Source: Phycisphaeraceae bacterium
GTDB taxonomy: Bacteria > Planctomycetota > Phycisphaerae > Phycisphaerales > UBA1924
NCBI GenBank assembly: GCA_019636615.1
Contig: JAHBXF010000001.1
Location: forward strand, 434,001 to 498,000
DNA length: 64,000 bases
Direction of reading: 5' to 3'
The notes under the pieces: model-generated
Database searches by the model: none
Told to the model about the DNA's origin: nothing
What the model saw: only the letters and a program-made list of their open reading frames with translations
Made by a program: the position numbers and the translations under genes
Part shown: piece by piece, positions 40,337 through 49,253 of the stretch
How positions within the stretch are numbered: position 1 is the stretch's first letter
How the letters are laid out: each line of letters starts with the position of its first letter

Positions 40337-40499
40337 GAAGCCTGAGGGTAGGCCCCGGGCTTTGGCCCAGTGACATCCGTTCATGTTCCGTACGGAAAAC
40401 CACGCCAGCCGCACGCGCACACGGGCAGCGCGCCGAAGTCGGCCCCTGGCCTCTCGAACACCGCAACCCCTCGCCCGCGTGCTCGTATACGCTGGTGTC

Positions 40500-40772
40500 A
40501 TGTCCAAGGCCGTCGTCGATCCCGGTGAACTGCGTCGATTCGCCCTCGAACTCAAGCGGTTCAACGACTTTCTGCAGCAGCAGGGCTCGGTGATCAACGC
40601 GCGCATGGGCGAACTGAGCCAGTCCTGGCGCGACCAGGAGCACGTGAAGTTCGCCGAAGAGTTTGAACACACCATGAAAGCCCTGGCCCGGTTCACCGTA
40701 GCCGCCGAGCGGCACGTGCCGTTCCTGCTGCGCAAGGCGGACAAGATCGACGAATATCTTCAGCAGCGCTGA
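40500..40772 (+). CDS. WXG100-like small helical protein
   Basis: 90 aa, helix-turn-helix hairpin pattern without signal peptide. The turn has SQSWRDQEHVKFAEEF with Trp at residue 43, where WXG100 (ESAT-6) proteins have their WxG turn; here WRD replaces WxG. The second helix repeats hydrophobics at i, i+3/4 and ends KADKIDEYLQQR. First of three small helical genes on the plus strand. ATG 40500. A role with a type VII-like system is inferred by shape and size; no EssC-type ATPase is in the window. Confidence 0.6.
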   Translation: MSKAVVDPGELRRFALELKRFNDFLQQQGSVINARMGELSQSWRDQEHVKFAEEFEHTMKALARFTVAAERHVPFLLRKADKIDEYLQQR

Positions 40773-40792
40773 GGCGTGTAAGGAGCCGGGCC

Positions 40793-41329
40793 TTGTCGGG
40801 CGAATCCGCACGAGTTCACAACACCCGCGCGCTCATAGAGGCCAAGGCCGCGCTGGTGAAGTTCGCCGAAGAGGCGGGCGCGGCGCTGGCCGCGATGGAT
40901 ACCGATGTGAACCGCGTCTCCATCTGGCTGGGCAGCGACCGCCCGTACCACTGGAAGAAAGAGATCCGGCGGCGCGAAGACCTTGTGGCCAAGGCCCGCG
41001 CCGAGATCTCGCGCAAACAGATCGTGCGAGCCCCCGAGCCGGCCTCGGTGGTTGAAGAAAGGCGCGCCCTGCAGCGTGCCCAGCAGTATCTGGAAGAAGC
41101 CCAGCGCCGCGCCGAGGCCACGCGCCGATGGGCCGCGCGCTGGGAACGCGACGCGATGATGTACAAGGGCACGGTGAGCGGTCTGTCCGAGGTGCTCTCG
41201 CGAGATATCCCGCTGGCCTGCGCCCGCCTCGACCGCATGGCCGACGCGCTGGAGGCCTATCAGCGCCTGGCCCCGCCCCCATCAGAGCCGGCGCCCCCCG
41301 AAGGTGCCCGCGGGCCGGAGACGGCGTAA
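40793..41329 (+). CDS. coiled-coil protein of the WXG100-like cluster
   Basis: 178 aa. It starts with TTG at 40793, supported by AAGGAG 7 bases before. Almost entirely helical: N-terminal helix (ALIEAKAALVKFAEEAGAAL), then VNRVSIWLGSDRPYHWKKEI and a long coiled coil (VEERRALQRAQQYLEEAQRR). A Pro-rich tail ends it (APPPSEPAPPEG). No signal peptide or membrane helix. Spaced 20 bases after the first gene and 4 before the third, so likely one operon and a physical partner of the two small proteins. Confidence 0.7.
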   Translation: MSGESARVHNTRALIEAKAALVKFAEEAGAALAAMDTDVNRVSIWLGSDRPYHWKKEIRRREDLVAKARAEISRKQIVRAPEPASVVEERRALQRAQQYLEEAQRRAEATRRWAARWERDAMMYKGTVSGLSEVLSRDIPLACARLDRMADALEAYQRLAPPPSEPAPPEGARGPETA

Positions 41330-41333
41330 CGCC

Positions 41334-41552
41334 ATGTCTTCCCAAGCCGCCAAAGCCGCGCTCGTCGACGCCCTCAAGCAACTGCGCCGGCGCTTCGACG
41401 TGATCCGGCGCGACTGGGACGACGACACGGCCAAGCGCTTCCAGGCCGAGGTGCTCGAGACCATCGAACAGCAGGCGGCCGCGGCGATCAAGGGCTTTGA
41501 CCAGGCGGGGGAGCTCATCTCCGCCGTGCGCCGGGAATGCGCGGACGACTGA
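41334..41552 (+). CDS. second small WXG100-like helical protein
   Basis: 72 aa from ATG 41334, following its neighbour by 4 bases. Two helices with VIRRDWDDDTAKRFQAEVLE at the turn (Trp28, Phe34). Similar layout to the first gene of the cluster, W-x-D then F, but shorter. No export signal. An earlier ATG at 41304 lies inside the previous gene. Confidence 0.6.
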   Translation: MSSQAAKAALVDALKQLRRRFDVIRRDWDDDTAKRFQAEVLETIEQQAAAAIKGFDQAGELISAVRRECADD

Positions 41553-41565
41553 AGGAAAATCGTTT

Positions 41566-41590
41566 CTTGCGCAACTACAATCTGCGCAAG
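41566..41590. promoter_or_regulatory. candidate MarR operator over the ribosome binding site
   Basis: CTTGCGCA-ACTACAATC-TGCGCAAG, perfect 8-bp arms, ending 4 bases before the start codon of the MarR gene and covering the AAGG that would serve as ribosome binding site. Half-site spacing fits a dimeric winged-helix repressor, so self-repression is likely. Confidence 0.6.
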
Positions 41591-41594
41591 GAAC

Positions 41595-42044
41595 ATGCCC
41601 CCCGCCGACCCCTCCCACACCCGGGCCGTTCGCGCCTATATCGCCCTGATGCGCGCCGCCGAGGCCGTCACGCAGCGTGCCCACCGGCACCTGGCCGACC
41701 ACGACCTCACACCGGCGCAGTTCGGGGTGCTCGACGCGCTGAGCACGCTGGGCGCGATGCGTCAGCACGAACTGGCCGAGCGCGTGCTGCGCTCACCGGG
41801 GAACATGACCAAGGTCATCGACGCGCTCGAGGCACGCGGGCTGGTGCGCCGCGAGCGAGAAAACCAGGACCGCCGCTGCATCGCCGTGCACGCCACGGCC
41901 CGGGGCCGCTCGCTTGTCGAGGCGGTGCTGCCGCGCCACGCCGCGGGCCTGGCCGAAGAGTTTTCACCACTGACCGCGGGCGAGCAGAAGGAGTTTTTTC
42001 GCCTCTGCCGCGCGCTCGAAAAGTCACGCCCGCGGGCACGCTGA
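41595..42044 (+). CDS. MarR-family transcriptional regulator
   Basis: 149 aa. Winged helix: LTPAQFGVLDALSTLG, RQHELAERVLRSPGNMTKVI (recognition helix), DALEARGLVRRERENQDRRC (wing). Dimerisation helices at both ends. The genuine start could also be the Met at residue 19. Target genes and ligand unknown; the operator just upstream points to autoregulation. It follows the WXG100-like cluster by about 40 bases. Confidence 0.88.
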   Translation: MPPADPSHTRAVRAYIALMRAAEAVTQRAHRHLADHDLTPAQFGVLDALSTLGAMRQHELAERVLRSPGNMTKVIDALEARGLVRRERENQDRRCIAVHATARGRSLVEAVLPRHAAGLAEEFSPLTAGEQKEFFRLCRALEKSRPRAR

Positions 42045-42095
42045 GGCGCCGCCCGACGGCGCGCCCTCGCCCCGACCGGTGAACGCGTACCAGGC

Positions 42096-44438
42096 TCAGG
42101 GCTTGCGGCCGGGCTTCTGGCCCGGGCGCTGCTGCGCTTTCTGCGCCTCGGCCTGTTTCTGCTCGGCGTACTTCTGCAACGCGCTGAAGAAGCCCCCGCC
42201 CTGCGCCCCCGGCTTGCCCTTGCCCGCCGCTTCGCGCAGACGCTGCCGCTCGGCCCGCGCGGCACGCATCTTGTCAAGATCCAACATGCCCGAGACTTCC
42301 ATCTGATGGCGGATCCACTTGCTCTCGGCGATGGCCAGCGCCGAGTTGACCAGAAAGTAGAGCGCCAGCCCCGCCGGCGCGTTGTACATCATCAGCGGGA
42401 AGAGCAGCACGATCATCCACTTGCTGATCTTCATCTGCATCTCCTGCTCGGGCGTCATCTGCGTCGCCGTGGGCGGAGAGAGGTATTTCTGCTGCAGGAA
42501 GAAGACCAGCCCCAGCAGCAGCGGCAGCACGTTGAGCGACCGGATGGGCCCCAGCAGCGGCAGCGTGACCAGCACCGACTCGAAGCGGATGAAACTGTCA
42601 GGGTCGGCCAGGTTGCCCATGAACCACCACGTCGGCATCGAGGCCGGCTGGATGGACTGGAAGACGCCGTAGAGCGCGGGCTGGTGCCGCAGTTCCACCG
42701 CGAAGAAGAGCGTGGCCGAGAGGGCGATCCACACCGGGCTCTGCAGGAAGGCCGGCAGGCAGCCCAGGAAGCCCGCGGGGCTGATGCCCTCTTCACGCCA
42801 CAGCCGCGCCATCTCCTGCTGGAACTTCTTGGGGTCGTCCTTGTACTTCTCCTGCAGCGCCTTCTGCTTGGGCGCCACGGCCTGCATCTGCTTGCCGAAG
42901 ATGTTGATGCGCACCTGCGACCACCGCGTGACCGGGTGAAGCACCGTGCGCACGATCAGCACCAGGCACACGATCGAGAGCGCCCAGTCGTGCAGCAGGC
43001 TGTCGTGCAGCGTGCGCAGGATCCACAGCAGCATCCGCGTCAGCCAGTCGAAGGTGCACCAGCCGCAGGGCCCACCGAAGTTGTGCACCACCATGCGGCC
43101 CATGTTCAGCATGCCCGGCAGCGCTTCCTGACCGATCAGTTTGCGGTCGAGCGGGCCCACGAAGACGCCCAGCGAGAAGTCCGCCGCGGCGCCCGGCGCC
43201 ACCTCGCGCGGCATGCTCGTGAGCCGCAGGCCCATGACTTCATAGCCCGGGCCGCCGTCGAGCACCACGCGGTCAACGTTGGAAACCCACGAGAGCGTGC
43301 GTCCGCCGGCCGTCGCGGGGTCAAAGATCGCGTGGGCCGCCACGCCGAAATACCGGTTCGAGAACGAGACCCAGGCCAGTTCGTGGCGCTGCTCGACCGA
43401 CTTGGGCGTGGGCCACAGAGACCAATCACGGAAGAACGTGCGCGAGATGCCCGTCGCCTGGTTTGTCTCCATCAGCCGCTCGCCGCGGATCTTCTCACGC
43501 ATCATGTCGTGCGTGTCGCTGAGCACCGTGGCCCGCGTGGGGTCGCGGTCGGCGGGCAATATGTACCCGAATCGCACCGCGCGCCGGTCGCCGCCGTAAC
43601 TGCCCGCGTCGTCGGGGGGGTCTACCTGCGCGAGTTGATACCAGCGCACCGTCATCGGCACGCCGGCCAGGTTTTCGACGCGCTGACGCAGCGTGAGTTC
43701 GTGCGAGCCGTTGCCCACGCTGTAGCGCCGCTCGATGCGCAGCACCCGCTCTCCCGCGTCGTTCACGATCACGGCCTCAAAGACACCCTGGGGCTGCCCC
43801 TCGACCGCACGCCACACCCGCTGCGCGCCCGGGCCCCCGGCCAGCGGCACGATCTGCGCCTGCCCGCCAATAGTCACCTCCACCGCCAACGCCGCGAAGG
43901 GCGCGAGCACCTGCTCTACACCGCCCGCCCCCGGCGCCCGGTGCTCAGACTGCAGCACATAGTTCGATTCACGTTTGATGGTGACGTAGTGATCGCTCAG
44001 CGCCAGTTTCGAGAGCCCCGCACCCGTCTGCGAGACATCGCCCATCATCAGGTAGCCCGTCTGCTCAAACTCCCCGCCGATGCGCCCCATGGTCGCCGGC
44101 TCCGGGAAGGTCTGGGCGCGAAGACCCTGCGTGCCCCCCACCACACCCGCCACCCCCGCTACACCCTCACCCGCCGCGGCCGGCTGGGCCGCCGGGGGCT
44201 GGGCCGCCGGCGAAGCCGTTGCCGTGGGCTGCGCTTCTGGCTGCGCCTCAGACGGCACTGGGGCTGGTGTCGCACCGGGCTGGGCCGCACCCTGTGTCTG
44301 GCTGGCCGCGGGCGCGGCGGTGCCCGCCCCACCGCTCTGGCTTGACTGACGGATCATCGCGTACGCCAGCGCCAGCCCCAGGAAGATCAGTCCAACGGGG
44401 ATGAGCAGGCGGAGCGTGTGGTTTTTCGGCTTAGGCAT
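42096..44438 (-). CDS. yidC: membrane protein insertase YidC
   Basis: 780 aa. N-terminal TM helix (LLIPVGLIFLGLALAYAMI), an Ala/Pro/Gln-rich linker (about 35-105), the large periplasmic beta-sandwich domain, then the five-helix core: TRMLLWILRTLHDSLLHDWA, LIVRTVLHPVTRWSQVRI, the coiled C1 loop (KQKALQEKYKDDPKKFQQEM), GCLPAFLQSPVWIALS, and a basic C-terminal tail (RAERQRLREAAGKGKPG). The conserved Arg of the hydrophilic groove is in IVRTVLHP. It helps insert proteins into the inner membrane alone or with Sec. Confidence 0.93.
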   Translation of the reverse strand: MPKPKNHTLRLLIPVGLIFLGLALAYAMIRQSSQSGGAGTAAPAASQTQGAAQPGATPAPVPSEAQPEAQPTATASPAAQPPAAQPAAAGEGVAGVAGVVGGTQGLRAQTFPEPATMGRIGGEFEQTGYLMMGDVSQTGAGLSKLALSDHYVTIKRESNYVLQSEHRAPGAGGVEQVLAPFAALAVEVTIGGQAQIVPLAGGPGAQRVWRAVEGQPQGVFEAVIVNDAGERVLRIERRYSVGNGSHELTLRQRVENLAGVPMTVRWYQLAQVDPPDDAGSYGGDRRAVRFGYILPADRDPTRATVLSDTHDMMREKIRGERLMETNQATGISRTFFRDWSLWPTPKSVEQRHELAWVSFSNRYFGVAAHAIFDPATAGGRTLSWVSNVDRVVLDGGPGYEVMGLRLTSMPREVAPGAAADFSLGVFVGPLDRKLIGQEALPGMLNMGRMVVHNFGGPCGWCTFDWLTRMLLWILRTLHDSLLHDWALSIVCLVLIVRTVLHPVTRWSQVRINIFGKQMQAVAPKQKALQEKYKDDPKKFQQEMARLWREEGISPAGFLGCLPAFLQSPVWIALSATLFFAVELRHQPALYGVFQSIQPASMPTWWFMGNLADPDSFIRFESVLVTLPLLGPIRSLNVLPLLLGLVFFLQQKYLSPPTATQMTPEQEMQMKISKWMIVLLFPLMMYNAPAGLALYFLVNSALAIAESKWIRHQMEVSGMLDLDKMRAARAERQRLREAAGKGKPGAQGGGFFSALQKYAEQKQAEAQKAQQRPGQKPGRKP

Positions 44439-44610
44439 GGCGATGTATTGGCTGTGTGAGGGTTCCCGGGTCTACCCCGAAACCCGACCCCTTGCCCCGG
44501 CCCCTCCGGCGTGTGGGGGGTGGCGACAGGACCGGTCAGGGGGCAAGGGTAGCAATGCCGCGCGGCAGCCTCCCCGCTCACCATCCCTCATTGCCCCCAT
44601 AGCATGCCCC

Positions 44611-45765
44611 ATGCTCACCCGGCGAGAAGTGCTCTTGCTTCTTGGTGTCACCGCCACGGCGTTCCCACCCGGGCGAGCACCGGCACAACACCCGGTTGTG
44701 CCCGCCGGGGTGGATCCCGAACGGCTCGCACGCCTGTCGCGCGGCGTCAACCTCTCGCACTGGATGTGGTTCCCGCACGCCCGGGGAGAAATCGCACGCC
44801 GCCGTTTCATCACCCGCGCTGATCTGGACGCGCTGGCCCGGGCCGGCTTCACCCACGTGCGGCTGCCCTTCGAGCCCTCGTGGCTGTGGGACGACGCGGC
44901 GGGAAAACTCCGCGCCGCCGAAACCGCAGAATACGAAGACGCCGCGCGCCTGTGCCTCGATGCCGGGCTGGCCGTGCTCATCGATGCGCACTGGAGCCGC
45001 ACGCCCTGGATCCGCCCGCGCGCGGCAACCTACGAAGAACGCTTCGGCGAACTCGAACGCATGTGGCGGGCCCTGGCAGAACGCATGGCGGCCACCGACC
45101 CGGCGCGGGTCTTCCTGGAACTTGTCAACGAGCCGCACGACCTCGTCGAGGCAGCCCATTGGCACGATGCCCAGTTACGCATCGCCAAGACCGTGCGCGA
45201 CCAGGCACCCCACCACACCATCATCGCGACCGGGGCCGACTGGGGGAACATCGACGGTCTCTTGGCATTGCCACCCCTCGACGACAAGAACATCGTCTAC
45301 TCATTCCACTTTTATGAGCCGCACAACTTCACCCACCAGGCCGCGGAGTGGGGCTTCCCGCCGTGGAAGGAGATGTCGGGTGTGCCTTGGCCCGCCGATC
45401 GCGCGCAGATCGAAGCCGTGGCGCAGAAGCTCCCGGAAGCGTCGTCCCGGGCATTGAAGTGGTCGGCACGCGAGGGCACACAAGACCCTTGGAACGCTGC
45501 CGCGGTGCGGGCGAGACTTGAGCGCGCTGGGGAGTGGGCACGCAAGCACGAAGTGCCCATCTACTGCGGCGAGTTCGGTGTCTATACCAAAGCGGCCTCG
45601 CGCGAGAGCCGTCTGGCGTGGCACGCCGCCGTGGCCCAATCGCTGGCCGAACTCAGGATCGGCTGGGCGCTGTGGGACTATGTCGGCGGCTTTCACATCG
45701 CGACGGGCGAGCCCGGAGAACGGACACTTGACCAGGAACTGCGCGCGGTGCTATGGCAGGAATAA
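44611..45765 (+). CDS. glycoside hydrolase family 5 (endoglucanase-like), exported
   Basis: 384 aa from ATG 44611; the start MLTRREVLLLLGVTATAF is a Tat/Sec-like signal with a twin-Arg near it. (beta/alpha)8 barrel with acid/base Glu174 in VFLELVNEPHD and nucleophile Glu321 in PIYCGEFGVYTKA. Other GH5 residues: GVNLSHWMW, HVRLPFEPSW, YSFHFYEPHNFTHQ. Substrate is a beta-glucan or mannan; subfamily cannot be set by eye. Long frames on the opposite strand are shadows. Confidence 0.88.
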   Translation: MLTRREVLLLLGVTATAFPPGRAPAQHPVVPAGVDPERLARLSRGVNLSHWMWFPHARGEIARRRFITRADLDALARAGFTHVRLPFEPSWLWDDAAGKLRAAETAEYEDAARLCLDAGLAVLIDAHWSRTPWIRPRAATYEERFGELERMWRALAERMAATDPARVFLELVNEPHDLVEAAHWHDAQLRIAKTVRDQAPHHTIIATGADWGNIDGLLALPPLDDKNIVYSFHFYEPHNFTHQAAEWGFPPWKEMSGVPWPADRAQIEAVAQKLPEASSRALKWSAREGTQDPWNAAAVRARLERAGEWARKHEVPIYCGEFGVYTKAASRESRLAWHAAVAQSLAELRIGWALWDYVGGFHIATGEPGERTLDQELRAVLWQE

Positions 45766-46218
45766 CCCGCGGCGTGCCACGAAGTCTCTTACGGATCGTC
45801 GCACGAACTTGGGCACTCTCCACGCTTGGAGCCGCTGCATATGAAGTGTTTGCGAGTTTGTACCGCGCCCGCGTGTGTGTTCACGGACCCGTATCACTCT
45901 GTAGCAGCCGAGGACACACGCCGGACTCAACCACCACCCCCACGCCCGCATCCATGCTCGGCCACTCCCCGCCACTCTTCGCACGATGCGACGGGGCATC
46001 GCCAGTGCACCAACATGCTGGAGCCCATGTGAAATGTGCGCCCCATCCCTCCACCCCGGGTGTTCCGGCCGCAATCTACACCGCGTGAAGGCATGGGCAA
46101 AGCCCAGTGCTGCGCGGCCATCCTCGCCAGGCCGCGGATTGATCGGGCGCCTCGCTGTAGCGTTTCGCCATGCCGGGGCACCCGGGGCACGAGGGGGAGG
46201 TTGATGCGGACCGAGATT
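45766..46218. other. intergenic region, nothing recognised
   Basis: No supported gene. Frames are short, Arg/Ser-rich and without domain features. The only signal is the palindrome just before the next gene. Confidence 0.45.
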
Positions 46219-46237
46219 CATGCAACATTGCATGCAA
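46219..46237. promoter_or_regulatory. candidate operator of the Xre-type antitoxin
   Basis: CATGCAA-CA-TTGCATG then GCAA, so three TTGCAT-type half sites in a row, followed by a TATAGT -10-like box at 46245-46250 and the start codon at 46256. Confidence 0.5.
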
Positions 46238-46255
46238 AGGTGCGTATAGTGCGGC

Positions 46256-46693
46256 ATGAAGAAGAAGCAGGCAAAGCGGGGGCTAGAGGCGCGAGCCCCG
46301 GCGCGGCGGGAGGCGAACCGGGTGGCGTCGCTGATGGACCTCGGCGAGCGGCTGGATATCGAGCCGGGCCTGGTGGGCGCGGCAAAGGTGCGCGAGGGGT
46401 TTGGGCTGACGCGAGAGGAGTTTTCGCGGGTGACGGGGGCGTCTGTGCGGTCGCTGGCGACGTATGAGCAGGGCAAGTCGCCGCCGGGGCGCGCGGTGCA
46501 GACGCGGCTGGTGGAGTTGGCGAGGCTGCACGCCGCGCTGTGCGCGGTGATGAAGGCTGGGCGGGTTGGTGCGTGGATGACGACACCGTCGCCGGGGTTT
46601 GGGGGGCTCAAACCGCTGGAGGTGATCGAGCGTGGGCAGATTGATCGCGTGTGGCGCGCGGTGTACGAACTCTCGCTCGGCACGGCGACGTGA
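46256..46693 (+). CDS. Xre/MbcA-type antitoxin-like DNA-binding protein, no toxin beside it
   Basis: 145 aa. HTH of the Xre kind in the middle: LTREEFSRVTGASVRSLATY, EQGKSPPGRA. A C-terminal segment AWMTTPSPGFGGLKPLEVIE then GQIDRVWRAVYEL matches the toxin-binding half (DUF2384/MbcA-ParS-Xre) of antitoxins whose partners are RES-domain toxins. No RES gene is next to it; the following gene is convergent lepB. The N-terminus is Lys/Arg-rich. Confidence 0.75.
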   Translation: MKKKQAKRGLEARAPARREANRVASLMDLGERLDIEPGLVGAAKVREGFGLTREEFSRVTGASVRSLATYEQGKSPPGRAVQTRLVELARLHAALCAVMKAGRVGAWMTTPSPGFGGLKPLEVIERGQIDRVWRAVYELSLGTAT

Positions 46694-46706
46694 TGGGGCG
46701 GCGGGG

Positions 46707-48407
46707 TCAGTCGATCTGGCGCATGCGGCCGAAATCGGGGACGGGCAGGATGGAGCGCCAATAGGTGCCGGGCCAGTAGACGACGAAGGCGCGGCCGATG
46801 AGGGCATCGCGCGAGACGACGCCGGCGCGCGGCTCGAGGCGGGCCATCCAGGGGTCGGGGAGGTCCCAGAGGCGGGCGTCGAGGCTCTGGGGGCTGTTGT
46901 CGCCGCAGAAGAAGTATTCGCCCTCGCCCAAGAGCACGGGGCTGCGCGGGTGGGTGCCCGCGCCGGGGAGGCCGGCGCGCGAGTGGGCGGATGGGCGGGT
47001 GTAGGTTGTGGCGTCGTTCTCGGGGTAGTAACTCACGGGCTGATAGAAGATGTCGCGGGCCATCGCGACGCGGTGGGCCTGGAAGGGGCTTCCGGCGAAC
47101 TCCCATCGCGCGGCCATGGGTTTGAAGCGCGCGGCGTCAAGAAGCAGGTTTTCGGCGGCGTTGAAGACTTCGTCCGCGGTGAGGCCCAGAGCGTGGCGCA
47201 GACGCTCGTCGGGGGTCCATGCATACTCGGCGTGCAGCACGAGACGGTCGCCCACGAAGAGCCAGAGGGCTTGATCGACGTGCCAGACATCGATGTTGGT
47301 GACGCGGCCTGCTTCGAGGGCGGGCGCGGCGTTGGTGGTGGCCAGGGTGTTCCACGACTGCTCGCCCTGGGGGCGCATGCTCAGGGTGGCTGTCGTGCCG
47401 CTGATCTGGGCGCGGAACTCGTGGCCGCGCGCTTCGATGTGCGCGGCGAGTGTTGCGCCGCTCTGCGCGGGCTCGAAACCCAGGGACATGCGGATGTCTG
47501 CGACGCGGTAGACGCCGTTGCGGTGGAAGGGGATTTCGTTGTAGGCGTAGGAATCAAAGATGGGGCGGGCGTCGAAGTCCCACGCGAGGGTGGCCGGGGT
47601 GCTGGCCTGAAAGCGGTAGACGCGGCGGTTGGTGATCTCCCACGAGGACGCAGATTCGCCCGCGGCGGCCCAAGGGCTGCGGAACCAGGGACGGCCGTCG
47701 CGCATGGGGTTGAGCGGCGAGAACTCGCTGGAGAAGACGGGCTGCCAGACGGCGCGCTGGACGTGCTCGGGCTTGCGGGCGACGCTCCAGCCGGGGAGAG
47801 ACCAGGAGTTCTGGCCATCGGGCAGCGCAGCGCCGGATGAGGCGGGGGCGTACCGGCGGAAGGTGTCGCCGTCGATGAGGGCGACTTCTTCTTCACCCAG
47901 GCCGACGAGGCGCTTGATGTAGTTCTGAGCGGGGTCGCGCGGGTTGCGGAAGACGACGACGTCGTAGCGTTGAGGGGTGTAGAAGGGCCAGACGTATTTG
48001 AGGATGAAGACACGGTCGCCGCCGCGCGTGGGGGTGGATTCGGCGCGCACCTCGGCGGCGGTGAAGGGGTCGCGGACGCGGACAGCCTGCGTGGTGATGG
48101 TGGCGCCGGGGGTGCGGGGGTCGATGGCTCGCAGGTTGGCGCCCTGCACAGGAAGCGGGACACGGCCGGGGCCGTAATACCAGGGGCCCACGGCCCAATC
48201 GGCTCCGCTCTGCGGGCTGTTGAAGCGCATGTGCTCACCCAGGAGTGTGGGGGCCATGGAGCCGGTGGGGATGACGAAGCCCTCGATGACGAACGCGCGG
48301 AAGACCAGCGCCATGGCGAAGGCCATGATGATGCCCTTGAGCCCTTCGGCCCATGGAGCGCTCTCAAGGGCGTGCTGATCGCTGGAAGCGGCGGGGGAAG
48401 TTGTCAT
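46707..48407 (-). CDS. lepB: signal peptidase I with a large internal insertion
   Basis: 566 aa from ATG 48407. N-terminal TM anchor (GLKGIIMAFAMALVFRAFVI), catalytic Ser50 in PTGSMAPTLLG, Lys165 in QNYIKRLVGLGEEEV as general base, and the C-terminal box GEGEYFFCGDNSPQSLDARLW. Between the Lys and that box lie about 330 residues, mostly a beta-rich domain with FDSYAYNEIPFHRNGVYRVA and DIRMSLGFEP; typical enzymes have far fewer. The open frame extends upstream to 50810 over lemA and the M48 gene and is not real there. It removes signal peptides from exported proteins, the many here included. Confidence 0.9.
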   Translation of the reverse strand: MTTSPAASSDQHALESAPWAEGLKGIIMAFAMALVFRAFVIEGFVIPTGSMAPTLLGEHMRFNSPQSGADWAVGPWYYGPGRVPLPVQGANLRAIDPRTPGATITTQAVRVRDPFTAAEVRAESTPTRGGDRVFILKYVWPFYTPQRYDVVVFRNPRDPAQNYIKRLVGLGEEEVALIDGDTFRRYAPASSGAALPDGQNSWSLPGWSVARKPEHVQRAVWQPVFSSEFSPLNPMRDGRPWFRSPWAAAGESASSWEITNRRVYRFQASTPATLAWDFDARPIFDSYAYNEIPFHRNGVYRVADIRMSLGFEPAQSGATLAAHIEARGHEFRAQISGTTATLSMRPQGEQSWNTLATTNAAPALEAGRVTNIDVWHVDQALWLFVGDRLVLHAEYAWTPDERLRHALGLTADEVFNAAENLLLDAARFKPMAARWEFAGSPFQAHRVAMARDIFYQPVSYYPENDATTYTRPSAHSRAGLPGAGTHPRSPVLLGEGEYFFCGDNSPQSLDARLWDLPDPWMARLEPRAGVVSRDALIGRAFVVYWPGTYWRSILPVPDFGRMRQID

Positions 48408-48620
48408 CGGGGCAAGCGTACGGAGGGTGCGGGGCAGCGGCGCACGCGTGCGGTGGTGTGCGCCGTTGCCAGCGGCGGCGCGGGGCGCGTGGGAGTGTGT
48501 GGGGCGCGTGGCGGGCGGCGCGGGTTGAAGAGGGCGGCGCGGGTGCGGGGTTGATATTATCGACCAGGGCGCTGCCGGCGCTGTGACCGCGGATTGATCG
48601 GGTGAACAAAGGAGTCGCGC

Positions 48621-49226
48621 ATGATTTTCTGGGTCATTCTCGGTGGCATCGCGGTGCTGGCGGTGGGGCTTGTGCTGACGGTGATCAATATCTACAACAC
48701 GCTTGTGGCGGGCAAGGGCCGCAACGCCAACGGTTTTGCGCAGATCGAGGTTCAACTGAAGCGGCGGTACGACCTGATACCCAACCTGGTCGAAACGGCC
48801 AAGGGGTATATGGCTCACGAGCGTGAGACGCTGGAGGCGGTGATCTCGGCGCGCAATCAGGCGGCGGGCGGGCTGAACAACGCGGCGCGCAACCCGGGCG
48901 ACGCCGAGGCGATGAAGTCTCTGGCGGGGGCCGAGGCCGCGCTGACGGGGGCGATGGGCCGGCTCTTTGCGGTGATGGAGGCGTATCCGGACCTGAAGGC
49001 GAACCAGAACATGCTCGCGCTGCAGGAAGAGATCACGGGGACGGAGAACCGCGTGGCCTTTGCGCGTCAGGCGTTTAACGACTCGGTGACGGCGTACAAC
49101 ATCTACCGCAAGTCGTTCCCGCCGGTGATCTTCGCGGGGATGTTCGGCCACGGCTTGGACGCGCCGCTGCTGGAGATGCCCGATTCCGCGGCGATTCAGG
49201 CGGCGCCGAAGGTGAGTTTCAAGTAA
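48621..49226 (+). CDS. lemA: LemA family protein
   Basis: 201 aa. Single N-terminal TM helix (WVILGGIAVLAVGLVLTV) followed by a helical bundle with YNTLVAGKGRNANGFAQIEV, QLKRRYDLIPNLVETAKGYM, HERETLEAVISARNQA and the C-terminal ENRVAFARQAFNDSVTAYN motif of LemA. Precedes the M48 protease by 27 bases; that pairing is common and suggests a membrane complex. Function of LemA is not established. Confidence 0.92.
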   Translation: MIFWVILGGIAVLAVGLVLTVINIYNTLVAGKGRNANGFAQIEVQLKRRYDLIPNLVETAKGYMAHERETLEAVISARNQAAGGLNNAARNPGDAEAMKSLAGAEAALTGAMGRLFAVMEAYPDLKANQNMLALQEEITGTENRVAFARQAFNDSVTAYNIYRKSFPPVIFAGMFGHGLDAPLLEMPDSAAIQAAPKVSFK

Positions 49227-49253
49227 ACGGCCCATCGGGGAGCAAGGCCCGCG

